Assembly: GCA_944391055.1 (NCBI GenBank)
Contig: CALXSF010000005.1
Span: 92,922-156,921, forward strand
Direction: 5' to 3'
Source of the DNA: an uncultured Kiritimatiellota bacterium
Lineage (GTDB): Bacteria > Verrucomicrobiota > Kiritimatiellia > RFP12 > DVOR01
DNA length: 64,000 bases
Below are positions 25,920 through 34,600 of this stretch, piece by piece. The translations under genes and the position numbers were made by a program. The notes below the pieces were generated by a model, which was not told where the DNA came from, did no database searches, and was given only the letters and a program-made list of their open reading frames with translations. Numbering within the stretch: position 1 is the stretch's first letter; each line of letters opens with the position of its first letter.

Positions 25920-28838
25920 ATGAAACGGTTTTGGCTTGGCGCGGTGTTGTTGGCCGGCGCGCTCGAGGGCGCCACGGTGCTGCGGGATCATCCTTGGCTG
26001 ACGCGTGGGGCGGGGGACGAGGCCGTCCTCGGCCTGCGCGGGGTGCCGGGGGGCGACCTGCTTTCCTGGGAGGTGGCCTTCCGCCTGGAGAACTGCACGG
26101 CGGCGGACATTGCGCGGGTGCGGGTCTTCCGCCAGCCGGCCTCCTCCGGCGGCTTCCCGGTGGCCCATCTGGGCGAGCCGGCGCTGACGGGGAGCAACAG
26201 CCTCTGCTACTTCGCGGGCGCGGGGCTGGACCCCGACGGCGACGGCCGCTTCACGGTGACCTTCGCCTCGGCGGCCGACGCGCAGGAGGATTGGGCGCGC
26301 CCCAAGGCGGGCGACGCGCTGTGGGTGACGGTCTGCGTGCGGGAGGGCATCCCGCCCGACGCCGTCATCGAGGCCACGGTGGCGGGCGACCTGCGGATGG
26401 CCGGCGGCACGCTCCCGCTCGCGGGGATGGAGGACCCCGCGCCGCGCGCGAACCGCGTCTTCCCCTTCCGCGACCGGATCGGCGCCTACGCCAAGGCCGA
26501 CGTGCCGGGCCTCTGGGAGCGCGAGGCCGCCGAGCGCCTCCCCACGCTCACCGACCTCTACGTCATCGGCAACGGCGCGGCCTCCTGCTGGGTCTCCGAG
26601 CGCGCGCTCAACGTCAACCAGGCCTTCCGCGACGCCTTCGCGCGCCTCCGGGCGCTGCGCGACCGCTACAACCCCGCCCTGCGCCTCAAGGTCGTCACCA
26701 ATGGCCACCCCCACAACGGCGACGCCACCAACGCGGCGATGGCCCCCGCCAACCGCGCCGCCTTCGCCGCCTCCGCCGCCGCGCTGCTGGGGGAGCTGGG
26801 CGCGGACGGGCTGGACGTGGACTGGGAATACTGCGACACCGACGCGCGCCACGCCAACTTCGCCGCCCTCCTGGGCGCGCTGAAGGACGCCTTCGCCGCC
26901 GAGGGCCAAGGCTGGGAGCTCTCCGCCGCCGTCAACGCCGGCTACCACACGCCCAAGGCCGCCGCCTTCGCCTCGCTGGACTACGTGAACATCATGGCCT
27001 ACGACGGGCTCCTCAACGCGCCTTACTCGCTGATGGAGCGGGATTTCCGCGCGCTCACCGCCCTCGGCGTCCCCGCCCGCCGCCTGCACGTGGGCCAGGC
27101 CATCTACGGCAACGACCGCCAGAACTGGTCGCAGCCCGGCTGGTCCACCGTCGTCGGCTTCCCTGGCTACGGCGGCTACGACTGCGACGCGGCGACCTTC
27201 CCCGCCACCGGCGTGCTCCAGACCTTCACCGGCCCCACCACCTATCGCGGCAAGGTGCGCCAATGCCTCGACTGGGGCGTGGGCGGCGTCATGAGCTGGG
27301 GCTACTACTCCGACACGGACTGGGCGCACCCGCAGTCCCTGGGCCGCCATCAGGCCCGCGTCGTCTGGCCGCGGCGCGCGTGGGCCTGGCCCACGCCCCC
27401 GAGGGACGCCGACGGCTTCTATCTGCTTGACGACGAGGCGGATTGGTTCTGGCTGCGCGACAACCCCGGCTGCGACGCCCGCCTCGCCGCCGACATCACC
27501 TTCGCGCACGACCCCGCGCCCATCCCCGTCTTCTCCGGCACGCTCGACGGTGCCGGCCACACCCTCACCCTGCCCGAGGACGTCTGGATCGTCTCCTATG
27601 ACGACGCCGCGCTCTTCCGTACCCTCGCCGGCACGGTGCGCGACCTGACGATCGACTTCGCCGGCCGCGTCGTCAGCCGCCGCGACCGCAAGTTCGACGT
27701 CGGCTCCGGCCAGGGCAACGGCCTGTGGCTCTCCACGCGGGGCACGGGGCGCGAGGGCGGCTCCGCCGCGCTCCTGGCCGTCTCGCTCGCCTCGGGCGCG
27801 CGCGTCGAGCGCGTCACGCTCCGCCTCCGCCCCGGCTCGGAGATCCGCGGCCAGCACGAGGTCGGCGCCCTCGCCGCGGGCGTCTGGGCCGCCGAGGACG
27901 CGGTGACGCTGACGGGGTGCCGCGTCGACGCCGCCGGGCTCGTCCAGGCCCACGGCTCCGACTCCCTCGGCACCGACGTGACGATGGGCACGGCCAACGG
28001 CGACGTGGGGCTCCTCGTGGGTCAATGCAACTGGGAGCCCGGCGCCGGGCGCGTCGTCATCAAGGACTGCGCCGTCACCCTCCGCCCCGGCGTGGCCGTG
28101 CGCAGCCGCCTGGGCAACCACCGCGCCGCCGCCGGCGCCGTCGCCAACCTGGCGCTGGGCGTCACCGACGACGTGACGCTCCGCGGGCTGTCGCTCTTCT
28201 GGTTCGGCGGCGAGGTCTCCGGCCCCGGCGGCCACGCCACCCAGCCGCTCGTCGGCAACCGCAACGGGGCGGGGCTCCTCGCCGCCCCGGCGCTGGATGG
28301 GGAGCAGATGCGGCTGCGCGTGCTCCCCGGCGCGGCGTTCCCGTGGGCGGCGGACGGGCTGTGGGTCTCCGACGGCGGCGCGCCGGGGGCGTTCTCCCTG
28401 CTGGTCGGCGAGGCGCCGCTCCCGGAGGCGCTGGCCGGGGGGCTGGCCGCCGCGCTCCCCGCGCCCGCGCCGGAGGTTCGCGCCTACCGCTTCGCCGACG
28501 CGGGGGAGGCCGAGCGGCTGGCGGTCTTCGATGGGCTGGGGGTCTCGCTCCCGGGCGAGCCCGACGCCTCGGGCGCGCAGACGGTGCGGGTGGCGGGCGG
28601 CGACCTGCGGGTGGAGGGGCTGACCTTTGAGGGGGACGGGCTGTGGGTGGAGGCCGCGGTGGCGGGCGGGGCCTTCCGCGCCGACGCCGAGCCCGCGCTC
28701 CTGGCCGCCGATTCGCCGGGCGGGCCCTTCGCGCCCGTTTCGGCGGAGCGCGCCGCGCCGGCGGCCGACCGGCGGCGCTTCCATGTGGCGGAGGCGGGGG
28801 GTACGCGCTTCTTCCGCCTGCGCGTCGCCAACGAGTGA
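25920..28838 (+). CDS. Secreted GH18-like glycosidase with a C-terminal beta-rich region
   Basis: A 972-residue protein with a signal peptide (MKRFWLGAVLLAGALEGA). Residues about 30-170 hold a beta-rich module. Residues about 180-470 form a GH18 TIM-barrel: DGLDVDWEY near 294-302 matches the DxxDxDxE catalytic motif, with the last Glu as proton donor, and YVNIMAYD and GYHTPKA follow on later strands. GH18 enzymes cleave beta-1,4 GlcNAc bonds in chitin or N-glycans; the substrate here is unknown. Residues about 500-972 contain DGAGHTLTLPEDVWIVSY and LRDLTIDFAG-like strands, suggesting a right-handed beta-helix, then a beta-sandwich tail. No anchor is seen. Monocistronic, transcribed away from pyrH, followed by tRNA genes. 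Confidence 0.85.
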   Translation: MKRFWLGAVLLAGALEGATVLRDHPWLTRGAGDEAVLGLRGVPGGDLLSWEVAFRLENCTAADIARVRVFRQPASSGGFPVAHLGEPALTGSNSLCYFAGAGLDPDGDGRFTVTFASAADAQEDWARPKAGDALWVTVCVREGIPPDAVIEATVAGDLRMAGGTLPLAGMEDPAPRANRVFPFRDRIGAYAKADVPGLWEREAAERLPTLTDLYVIGNGAASCWVSERALNVNQAFRDAFARLRALRDRYNPALRLKVVTNGHPHNGDATNAAMAPANRAAFAASAAALLGELGADGLDVDWEYCDTDARHANFAALLGALKDAFAAEGQGWELSAAVNAGYHTPKAAAFASLDYVNIMAYDGLLNAPYSLMERDFRALTALGVPARRLHVGQAIYGNDRQNWSQPGWSTVVGFPGYGGYDCDAATFPATGVLQTFTGPTTYRGKVRQCLDWGVGGVMSWGYYSDTDWAHPQSLGRHQARVVWPRRAWAWPTPPRDADGFYLLDDEADWFWLRDNPGCDARLAADITFAHDPAPIPVFSGTLDGAGHTLTLPEDVWIVSYDDAALFRTLAGTVRDLTIDFAGRVVSRRDRKFDVGSGQGNGLWLSTRGTGREGGSAALLAVSLASGARVERVTLRLRPGSEIRGQHEVGALAAGVWAAEDAVTLTGCRVDAAGLVQAHGSDSLGTDVTMGTANGDVGLLVGQCNWEPGAGRVVIKDCAVTLRPGVAVRSRLGNHRAAAGAVANLALGVTDDVTLRGLSLFWFGGEVSGPGGHATQPLVGNRNGAGLLAAPALDGEQMRLRVLPGAAFPWAADGLWVSDGGAPGAFSLLVGEAPLPEALAGGLAAALPAPAPEVRAYRFADAGEAERLAVFDGLGVSLPGEPDASGAQTVRVAGGDLRVEGLTFEGDGLWVEAAVAGGAFRADAEPALLAADSPGGPFAPVSAERAAPAADRRRFHVAEAGGTRFFRLRVANE

Positions 28839-28956
28839 ACGGCGGCCTTTGGCGGCGCGCGCCCCCAAGGGGCGGGCTGAGGGGCAGAGTCCCTTCCTGA
28901 TAGGTGTGTCCTTGCGGTGTGTGTTTCCCGAATCGTGGCGGAAGCGCAAAAAAGGC

Positions 28957-28986
28957 TTGCGGGGAGGGCGGGTGGTTTGCTATAGT
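28957..28986 (+). promoter_or_regulatory. tRNA operon promoter (TTGCGG-18-TATAGT)
   Basis: TTGCGG (28957-28962) and TATAGT (28981-28986) are separated by 18 bases, about 40 bases before the first tRNA. Confidence 0.8.
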
Positions 28987-29025
28987 ATTCGTCACTTATT
29001 GCGCGTTTGGCGCGCGATGCCGTTT

Positions 29026-29101
29026 GGCGAGGTAGCTCAGTTGGTAGAGCAGCGGACTGAAAATTCGCGTGTCGTCGGTTCGATCCCGACCCTTGCCACC
29101 A
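29026..29101 (+). tRNA. tRNA-Phe (GAA), copy 1
   Basis: A 76-nt cloverleaf: acceptor GGCGAGG pairs with CCTTGCC, the anticodon loop is CTGAAAA with anticodon GAA, the T arm contains GGTTCGATCC, and CCA is encoded. It is identical to the copy at 29184. Confidence 0.96.
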
Positions 29102-29105
29102 TCCC

Positions 29106-29180
29106 GCCCCCATCGTCTATCGGTCAGGACACGGGCTTTTCATGCCTGTAAGAGGAGTTCGATTCTCCTTGGGGGTGCCA
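29106..29180 (+). tRNA. tRNA-Glu (UUC)
   Basis: A 75-nt cloverleaf: acceptor GCCCCCA pairs with TGGGGGT (one G-U pair at the end), the anticodon stem CGGGC/GCCTG holds loop TTTTCAT with anticodon TTC, the T arm has AGTTCGATT, and GCCA ends the gene. It sits 4 bases after the first tRNA-Phe. Confidence 0.95.
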
Positions 29181-29183
29181 TTC

Positions 29184-29259
29184 GGCGAGGTAGCTCAGTT
29201 GGTAGAGCAGCGGACTGAAAATTCGCGTGTCGTCGGTTCGATCCCGACCCTTGCCACCA
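29184..29259 (+). tRNA. tRNA-Phe (GAA), copy 2
   Basis: All 76 bases are identical to the tRNA at 29026-29101, with anticodon GAA and encoded CCA. It sits 3 bases after tRNA-Glu. The arrangement Phe-Glu-Phe suggests a local duplication. Confidence 0.96.
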
Positions 29260-29267
29260 TGCTTTCA

Positions 29268-29290
29268 GGCGCCCGAAGGGGCGCCTTTTT
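29268..29290 (+). terminator. Terminator of the tRNA operon
   Basis: The stem AGGCGCCC/GGGCGCCT with a short GAAG-like loop is followed directly by a run of T. Confidence 0.88.
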
Positions 29291-29301
29291 GGTTTGGGCG
29301 C

Positions 29302-30345
29302 TCAGGCCTCGGGGTCGGGGGCGCGGCGGATGAGCTCGATGGTGCCGTCGTCGTGGATGAGGCGGAGCTGGATCTGGAGCTTGTCGGTGCGGCCGGGGTG
29401 GATCTCGCCGATGGGGAAGGCGAAGTCGAAGCGGCCGGAGGCGTCGAAGGGGACGACGAAGGATTCGGCGTCGTAGTTGTCGTTGACGCCGCCGAAGTCG
29501 TCCTTGTCGTAGGCGGCGACGATGCGGCGGACGGAGCAGCCTTCGGGGAGGCGGCCGGAGACGCGGACGGTACCTTGCCAGCGGCGGACCTGGGGGGCGA
29601 AGCCTTCGGCCTTGCGCAGGGGGCGGGGCGCGAAGACGCGGCAGGGGGGGCTGCTTTCCAGGAAGGCGCAGTCGCCGGGGGTGAGGAAGGTGGGGGCGAA
29701 GCCGAGGGTGCGGTTGCCGGCGCCCATGAGGGCGGTGCCGAGGGTCTTGGCCTGGGTGCGCGTGGCGTGGGTGTGGGGGAGGCCCAGGCCGTGGCCGAGC
29801 TCGTGGGCCATGCCGCCGTACCAGGGCTTGAACTTGGCGCCGGCGGGGGTGTCCTGCCCGCAGTCCTTGTAGTCGAAGCCTTCGTAGTCGAGGGCGAAGC
29901 AGTATTTGCCGAGGCCGTAGAAGGGGACGCCGGGCTTGTCTTTGTGGGTGGGGATGATGACGAGGGTGCGGTCGGAGCGGTCGGGGCGGGGGTGGGCCTC
30001 GAGGTGGGCCTGCACCTCGGGGAGGGCGGCCTTCCAGCCGCCTTCGTAGGGATAGCCCGAGAGGGGGCGGGTGCCGCGGATCTCCTCGAGGGCGACGAGG
30101 CCGGTCTCGGGGTCGATGGGCATCCGGAGGCGGGCGGGGGAGCCGTTGCGGGCGAGCTCGCGGTTGTAGAAGTCGCGCATCTCGAGGAGGATTTTGCCGA
30201 GGCGTTCGCGGTAGCCGGGGAGGGGGCCGAAGTCGGTGGGGACGAGGTAGACGATGTTGAGCGTGGGGCCGTCGTCGCCCGCGGGGGCGGGCGCGGCGGC
30301 GGCGAGGGCGGGCAGCGTCAGGAGAAGGGCGAGCAGGCGGCGCAT
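29302..30345 (-). CDS. Secreted metzincin-like zinc metallopeptidase (second of a pair)
   Basis: A 347-residue protein with a signal peptide (MRRLLALLLTLPALAAAAPA). The zinc site HELGHGLGLPH near residues 178-188 fits HExxHxxGxxH, and GTALMGAGN about 20 residues later fits the Met-turn, both typical of metzincins. A C-terminal beta-domain (about 255-347) contains YDKDDFGGVNDNYDAESFVV and EIHPGRT. The upstream gene is a paralogue sharing almost every block. A ribosome site (AAGGAGG) lies inside the end of the upstream gene, 3 bases apart, so they are co-transcribed. The substrate is unknown; extracellular or periplasmic proteolysis is likely. Confidence 0.85.
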   Translation of the reverse strand: MRRLLALLLTLPALAAAAPAPAGDDGPTLNIVYLVPTDFGPLPGYRERLGKILLEMRDFYNRELARNGSPARLRMPIDPETGLVALEEIRGTRPLSGYPYEGGWKAALPEVQAHLEAHPRPDRSDRTLVIIPTHKDKPGVPFYGLGKYCFALDYEGFDYKDCGQDTPAGAKFKPWYGGMAHELGHGLGLPHTHATRTQAKTLGTALMGAGNRTLGFAPTFLTPGDCAFLESSPPCRVFAPRPLRKAEGFAPQVRRWQGTVRVSGRLPEGCSVRRIVAAYDKDDFGGVNDNYDAESFVVPFDASGRFDFAFPIGEIHPGRTDKLQIQLRLIHDDGTIELIRRAPDPEA

Positions 30346-30348
30346 GGC

Positions 30349-31428
30349 TCATTCCTCCTTTTCGGGCTTGGGGTCGAGGGTGTGGCGGAGGAGCTGCTGG
30401 GTGCCGTCTTTGTAGACGTAGCGGAGCTGGGCCTGGACGTAGGGGGTGCGGCCGGGGTGGATCTCGGAGAGGGGCATGAGGAAGTCGAAGGAGCCGTCGG
30501 GGGCGACGGGGACGACGAAGGATTCGGCGTCGTAGTTGTTGTTGACGCCGGCCCACTTGTCCTTGTCGTAATAGGCCAGGAGGGCGTGGAGGTCGTTGGG
30601 CACGGGGAGCTTGCCGCGGACGCGGACGCCCTGGGGGGTCTTCTCGAAGGTGGCGCCGTCGGCGCCCATGACGTGGCGCGAGGGCTTGGCGGGCATGGGG
30701 TCGGGGCGGCTGCAGTCGGCGACCTCGAGCAGCTTGGCGGAGGCGGCGGTGAGGAAGGTGGGGGAATCGCCGAGCGTGTAGTTGCCCCCGCCCATGATGG
30801 CGGTGCCGAAGGCCTTTTCGTCGCTCTTGGTGGCGTGGTTGTGGGGCAGGCCGAAGGCGTGGCCGAACTCGTGGGCCATGCCGCCGAAGTATTTGGCGAA
30901 CTTCTTGCCCTTGGGGTTCTTGGCGCCGCGGAAGCGGACGTCGAGCTCGGAGTAGTCGATGGCGAAGCAATAGACGCCCCAGCCGTGGTAGGGGCCGTAC
31001 TCGGGGCCCTCGCAGGGCATGAGGACGAGGGTCTGGCGGCCGTCCTTGAGGCCGGGGTTGGCGGCGAAGTAGGCCTCGACCTCCTTGTGGGCCTTGGCGC
31101 CGCCGCCGTTGCGCGGATAGCCGGTGTGCGGCTCCTTGCCGTGGACGGTGAAGATGCGGATCTGGTCGGGCCGGGCGGGGTCGGTCTGGAGGCGAAAACG
31201 GGCGGGGGAGCCGTGGCGCCGGAGCTCGCCGTCGAAGAAGGCCTTCATCTCGCGGAGGACCACGTTGAGGCGCGCGTGGTAGTTGGTGCACGGCCGCAGG
31301 TCGCTGGGGATGAAGTAGACGACGTTGGCGGCGGGCAGCTTGGCGGCGGAAGGTTCGGCGGCGGGCTCCGCGGCGGGCGCGGAGGCGGCCAGGCCGACGG
31401 CGAGCAGGAGGGGGGCGATCGTTTTCAT
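30349..31428 (-). CDS. Secreted metzincin-like zinc metallopeptidase (first of a pair)
   Basis: A 359-residue paralogue of the next gene. The signal peptide is MKTIAPLLLAVGLAASAPAA. The zinc motif HEFGHAFGLPH (about 183-193) and the Met-turn GTAIMGGGN are present. The C-terminal beta-domain has YDKDKWAGVNNNYDAESFVV and EIHPGRTPY, nearly the same as its partner. An upstream in-frame ATG at 31446 is rejected because it lies ahead of the -10-like box; the chosen start at 31428 follows TATCGT by 6 nt, so the mRNA may be leaderless, although AAAGG overlaps that spacer. Confidence 0.85.
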   Translation of the reverse strand: MKTIAPLLLAVGLAASAPAAEPAAEPSAAKLPAANVVYFIPSDLRPCTNYHARLNVVLREMKAFFDGELRRHGSPARFRLQTDPARPDQIRIFTVHGKEPHTGYPRNGGGAKAHKEVEAYFAANPGLKDGRQTLVLMPCEGPEYGPYHGWGVYCFAIDYSELDVRFRGAKNPKGKKFAKYFGGMAHEFGHAFGLPHNHATKSDEKAFGTAIMGGGNYTLGDSPTFLTAASAKLLEVADCSRPDPMPAKPSRHVMGADGATFEKTPQGVRVRGKLPVPNDLHALLAYYDKDKWAGVNNNYDAESFVVPVAPDGSFDFLMPLSEIHPGRTPYVQAQLRYVYKDGTQQLLRHTLDPKPEKEE

Positions 31429-31434
31429 GCCTTT

Positions 31435-31440
31435 ACGATA
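31435..31440 (-). promoter_or_regulatory. -10-like box (TATCGT) before the peptidase pair
   Basis: On the minus strand TATCGT ends 6 nt before the ATG at 31428. The match is weaker than the other -10 boxes in the window. Confidence 0.4.
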
Positions 31441-31538
31441 GCGCATTCGGCGGGGCGCTTCAAGGCGGCGGCGCGGGGCGGGCGCGCTGCGTCCCGCAGG
31501 ACGCAGGCGGGCCGGGCGCGCCTGCGCGGGAAAACGGC

Positions 31539-31567
31539 TTGCGTCATCCCGGGAGGGGTGCTATACT
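31539..31567 (+). promoter_or_regulatory. Promoter of the second giant surface protein (TTGCGT-17-TATACT)
   Basis: TTGCGT (31539-31544) and TATACT (31562-31567) are 17 bases apart. The 50-nt leader contains a small CGCGGGG/CCCCGCG hairpin (about 31577-31597) and a ribosome site (AAAGGAG) before the ATG. Confidence 0.85.
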
Positions 31568-31622
31568 AAAAACAAACGCGGGGAAGTCTCGCCCCGCGCG
31601 GAACGCGAAAGGAGAAACAGCA

Positions 31623-34600
31623 ATGAGAACAAGCGCGTGTGTGATCGCGGCCGTCGCCGCATTTGCCGCCTGGGGCCCCGCCTCGGCGCAATCCGAAACG
31701 GGGGGGGGTGTCCCTTCTGGGCGTGTCATCTCCGTAAACTTCGCTTCGGGGAAAAACAATACGTCTTATGAGATTCCGGCTGGGACCGCCTATGGCTTGG
31801 TGTCGGCCTCCGGGTGGAACAATGTCACGGGAAGCAGTGGGACGGCTGTCGCGCTGAGCGTCTCGGGCGCGTCCGAGGCGGCCGCCGCCTCAATGACCTT
31901 TGCCGCAAACGCGACCTGGTCATACGATGCCGAAGACACGGACGGCTTCCTGCGTTTCTTCTTGGGCGACAACACGCACGATGGCGGAGACGGCGCCACC
32001 ATCAACGTCACGGACATTCCTTTCGACAACTATGACGTCATCGTTTATCTTACCACGGACACGGAGAACGTCCCCTTCCGACCCGTTTCCGTCAATGGCA
32101 AACTCTATGTCGGCGACGCTTCGGCGACGCCGTGGAAGACCGCGGCCACCGAGGATGCGAACGCCACCTTTGGTCAATCGAGGGCCACGGCGCCGGCTTA
32201 TGGCACGAACGCCCTCCGCGTGACCGCGCTCTCCGGTGACCTTGCGATTCAGGGAAGCGTGCAGGTCAGGGAGAACAACGCAATGTCCCAGCGCTGCAAC
32301 ATCGCCGGCTTCCAGATCGTTGAGGTATTCCCCTCCATCTCCGTGAACTTCGCTGGGGACGCATCGGGTACTCATTCCGTGCCGATTCCGGAGACCTCGG
32401 ATTCCTACGGCCTCTTCCCTGTCCCCGGCTCGGAGTGGGAGAACGCCTTTACCAAATCCGGCACGATTCTGGTCTCCTCCGCCTACGGCTCGGCCGAAAC
32501 GTTCTCGTCCACGATTTCCTATGCGTCCAAGAACATCTGGTATAACATGGGCAACGACACGTTGCTCAAGACCTATTTGGACGATGGCAACAACGGCGCG
32601 TCGATTTCCATGGAGAATGTGCCGTTCACGGAGTATGCCGTCATCGTCTATTGTGCCGCGGGCAACGGGCAACCCTTCCTCCCTGTCACGGTGAACGGCA
32701 AAACCTACACGTGGAGCGACACGGACAACGCGACGGTGGAGGGTTCCGATAACTTTGGCGATTCTTCCGTGACGACGCCCACGTTGGGGAAGAACGCGCT
32801 GTGCGTGACCGACCTCTCCGGTGCGCTCACGGTGCAAGGCCGGTCGGGCGGGGAGACTGACGCCCGCGGCGGTATCGCCGCGATTCAGATCATCTGCACC
32901 GGGGAGATTAAGACGTCCTCGGATCCCGTGGCGGAGACAAGCGTCATCAGCCTCAACTTCGGCAGCGATCGCGGGTCGGTGCGGCAGGAGGCGACTGAAT
33001 ACGGATTGATTCCCGTGCCTGGATATACGTGGACGAATATCTCCGGGGGCAGCGGCTCGCAGACGGTCACGGTCGCTTCCGGCAAGCCCCTTGCCACAGA
33101 ACCGACCGTGGCCTATTATTCGGCGATGACTTGGAATTATGGTTCGGCGACGGATCCTTTCCTCAAGGGTTATCTGGACGACGGGCAGACATCGGACGGT
33201 GTCGGCGCGAGTGTCACGGTCAGCGGTTTGCCGTTCTGGGCTTACGACGTGGTTGTCTATGCCGGGCTTGGCGATGACGGGGCCGTCGCGCGGCCCGTGC
33301 GGATCAACGACAAGCTCTATACCTGGGACGACGAGCGGGGGGCGACCGTCACCACGGACGACGAGACCGCCGCTTACGGCGGCATTCAGCCGACCGCCCA
33401 ATATGGCCGTAACGCGCTGCGCGTGAGAGGGGTGCTCGATGAGGACTACAGTCAAAGCCTGTCCGTCCAAGGATTGCCGCGGAGTGGCTCTCAACGTGGC
33501 GGCATCGCGGCCGTTCAGATCATCGAGCGCAAGGTGCTGGATCAGAACACCATCGGAGAGTTGGAGACCCTCGCGGAGGACACGCCGGTCTATATCCTGC
33601 CGACCGCTCAGATCGTGGGCGACCTGACGCTTCCCCCGGATGCGATCCTTGACCTGAGCGCTTATGCGTTGCACGGCTCGGGCCTTCCCATCACGGGGAC
33701 TTTGACGGTGAACGAGGGGACGCAGATCCGTCTGCCTTTGGGCGCCTCGTGGACGATCGCCGGGGCGATCGCGGAAACGTTGGGCAAGAACGCCGTCATC
33801 GTCGGCGGCAGTTTGGCCACGGGGGTGGAGGTCAACGGCGGCACGATCACCGCCGACGCGACGTATGAATGGACCGGGGAGGGGAACAACGATTCGTGGT
33901 CGAATCCGTACAACTGGTCGTCGCATGCCGTCCCGACTGCCGAGGCCGACGTGACAATCCCGCTTGCCGCGGATGGCACGGGCACGGTCACAATCAAGCT
34001 GCCCGCCGACGCCGTCGCCAAGTCCGTCACCATCACCGGGCCGGAAAGCGGCACGGCCTCCCTCGCCCTGACAAGCGCGGAGGGCGCGACTGGCTCCCTC
34101 ACCGTTTCCGGCCAAATGCTCACCACCGGCAACGTCTCCGTCACCCAATCCGCCAACATCACCGTGAACGGCAAGAGCACGATGGTGTTCCCGAGTGGGG
34201 CCCCGCAGACTTATCCGGAACGGGGGGCATTCCATGTCGAAGGTGCCCAGGCGGTGTATAACGTCGTCTCCGGTACCCTTTCCGTCCCAACGGAGCCAGC
34301 GGATTCCATCTGGGGGACTGATCCAGCGACAACAGCCGGTGGATTCGTGGTGGTGTGCGGCGGTGCGACGTTGACCGTTGGCGGAGGGAACTCTGAGGCC
34401 GTGCTCTCTGTCTATCGTTGCTGGATGTCTTATCCGAGCGGCGGAGTCTCTCGCAATGGTACCGTCAGGGTCTGCCAGAACGGAGTCTTTGAGACGGACA
34501 ACAACTCGAACTTCTCTTCGGGTCTCACTTTGGCGACCGAGGGGGGCACTGTCCGTGCCAAGCGGCAGAACGCCTCCGTGACGCAGATGACTGGATATGC

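Noticed and set aside
31480..31520. CTGCGTCC-CGCA-GGACGCAG palindrome
   Set aside because: Short, single copy in the window and upstream of a promoter without other context; possible operator but unsupported.
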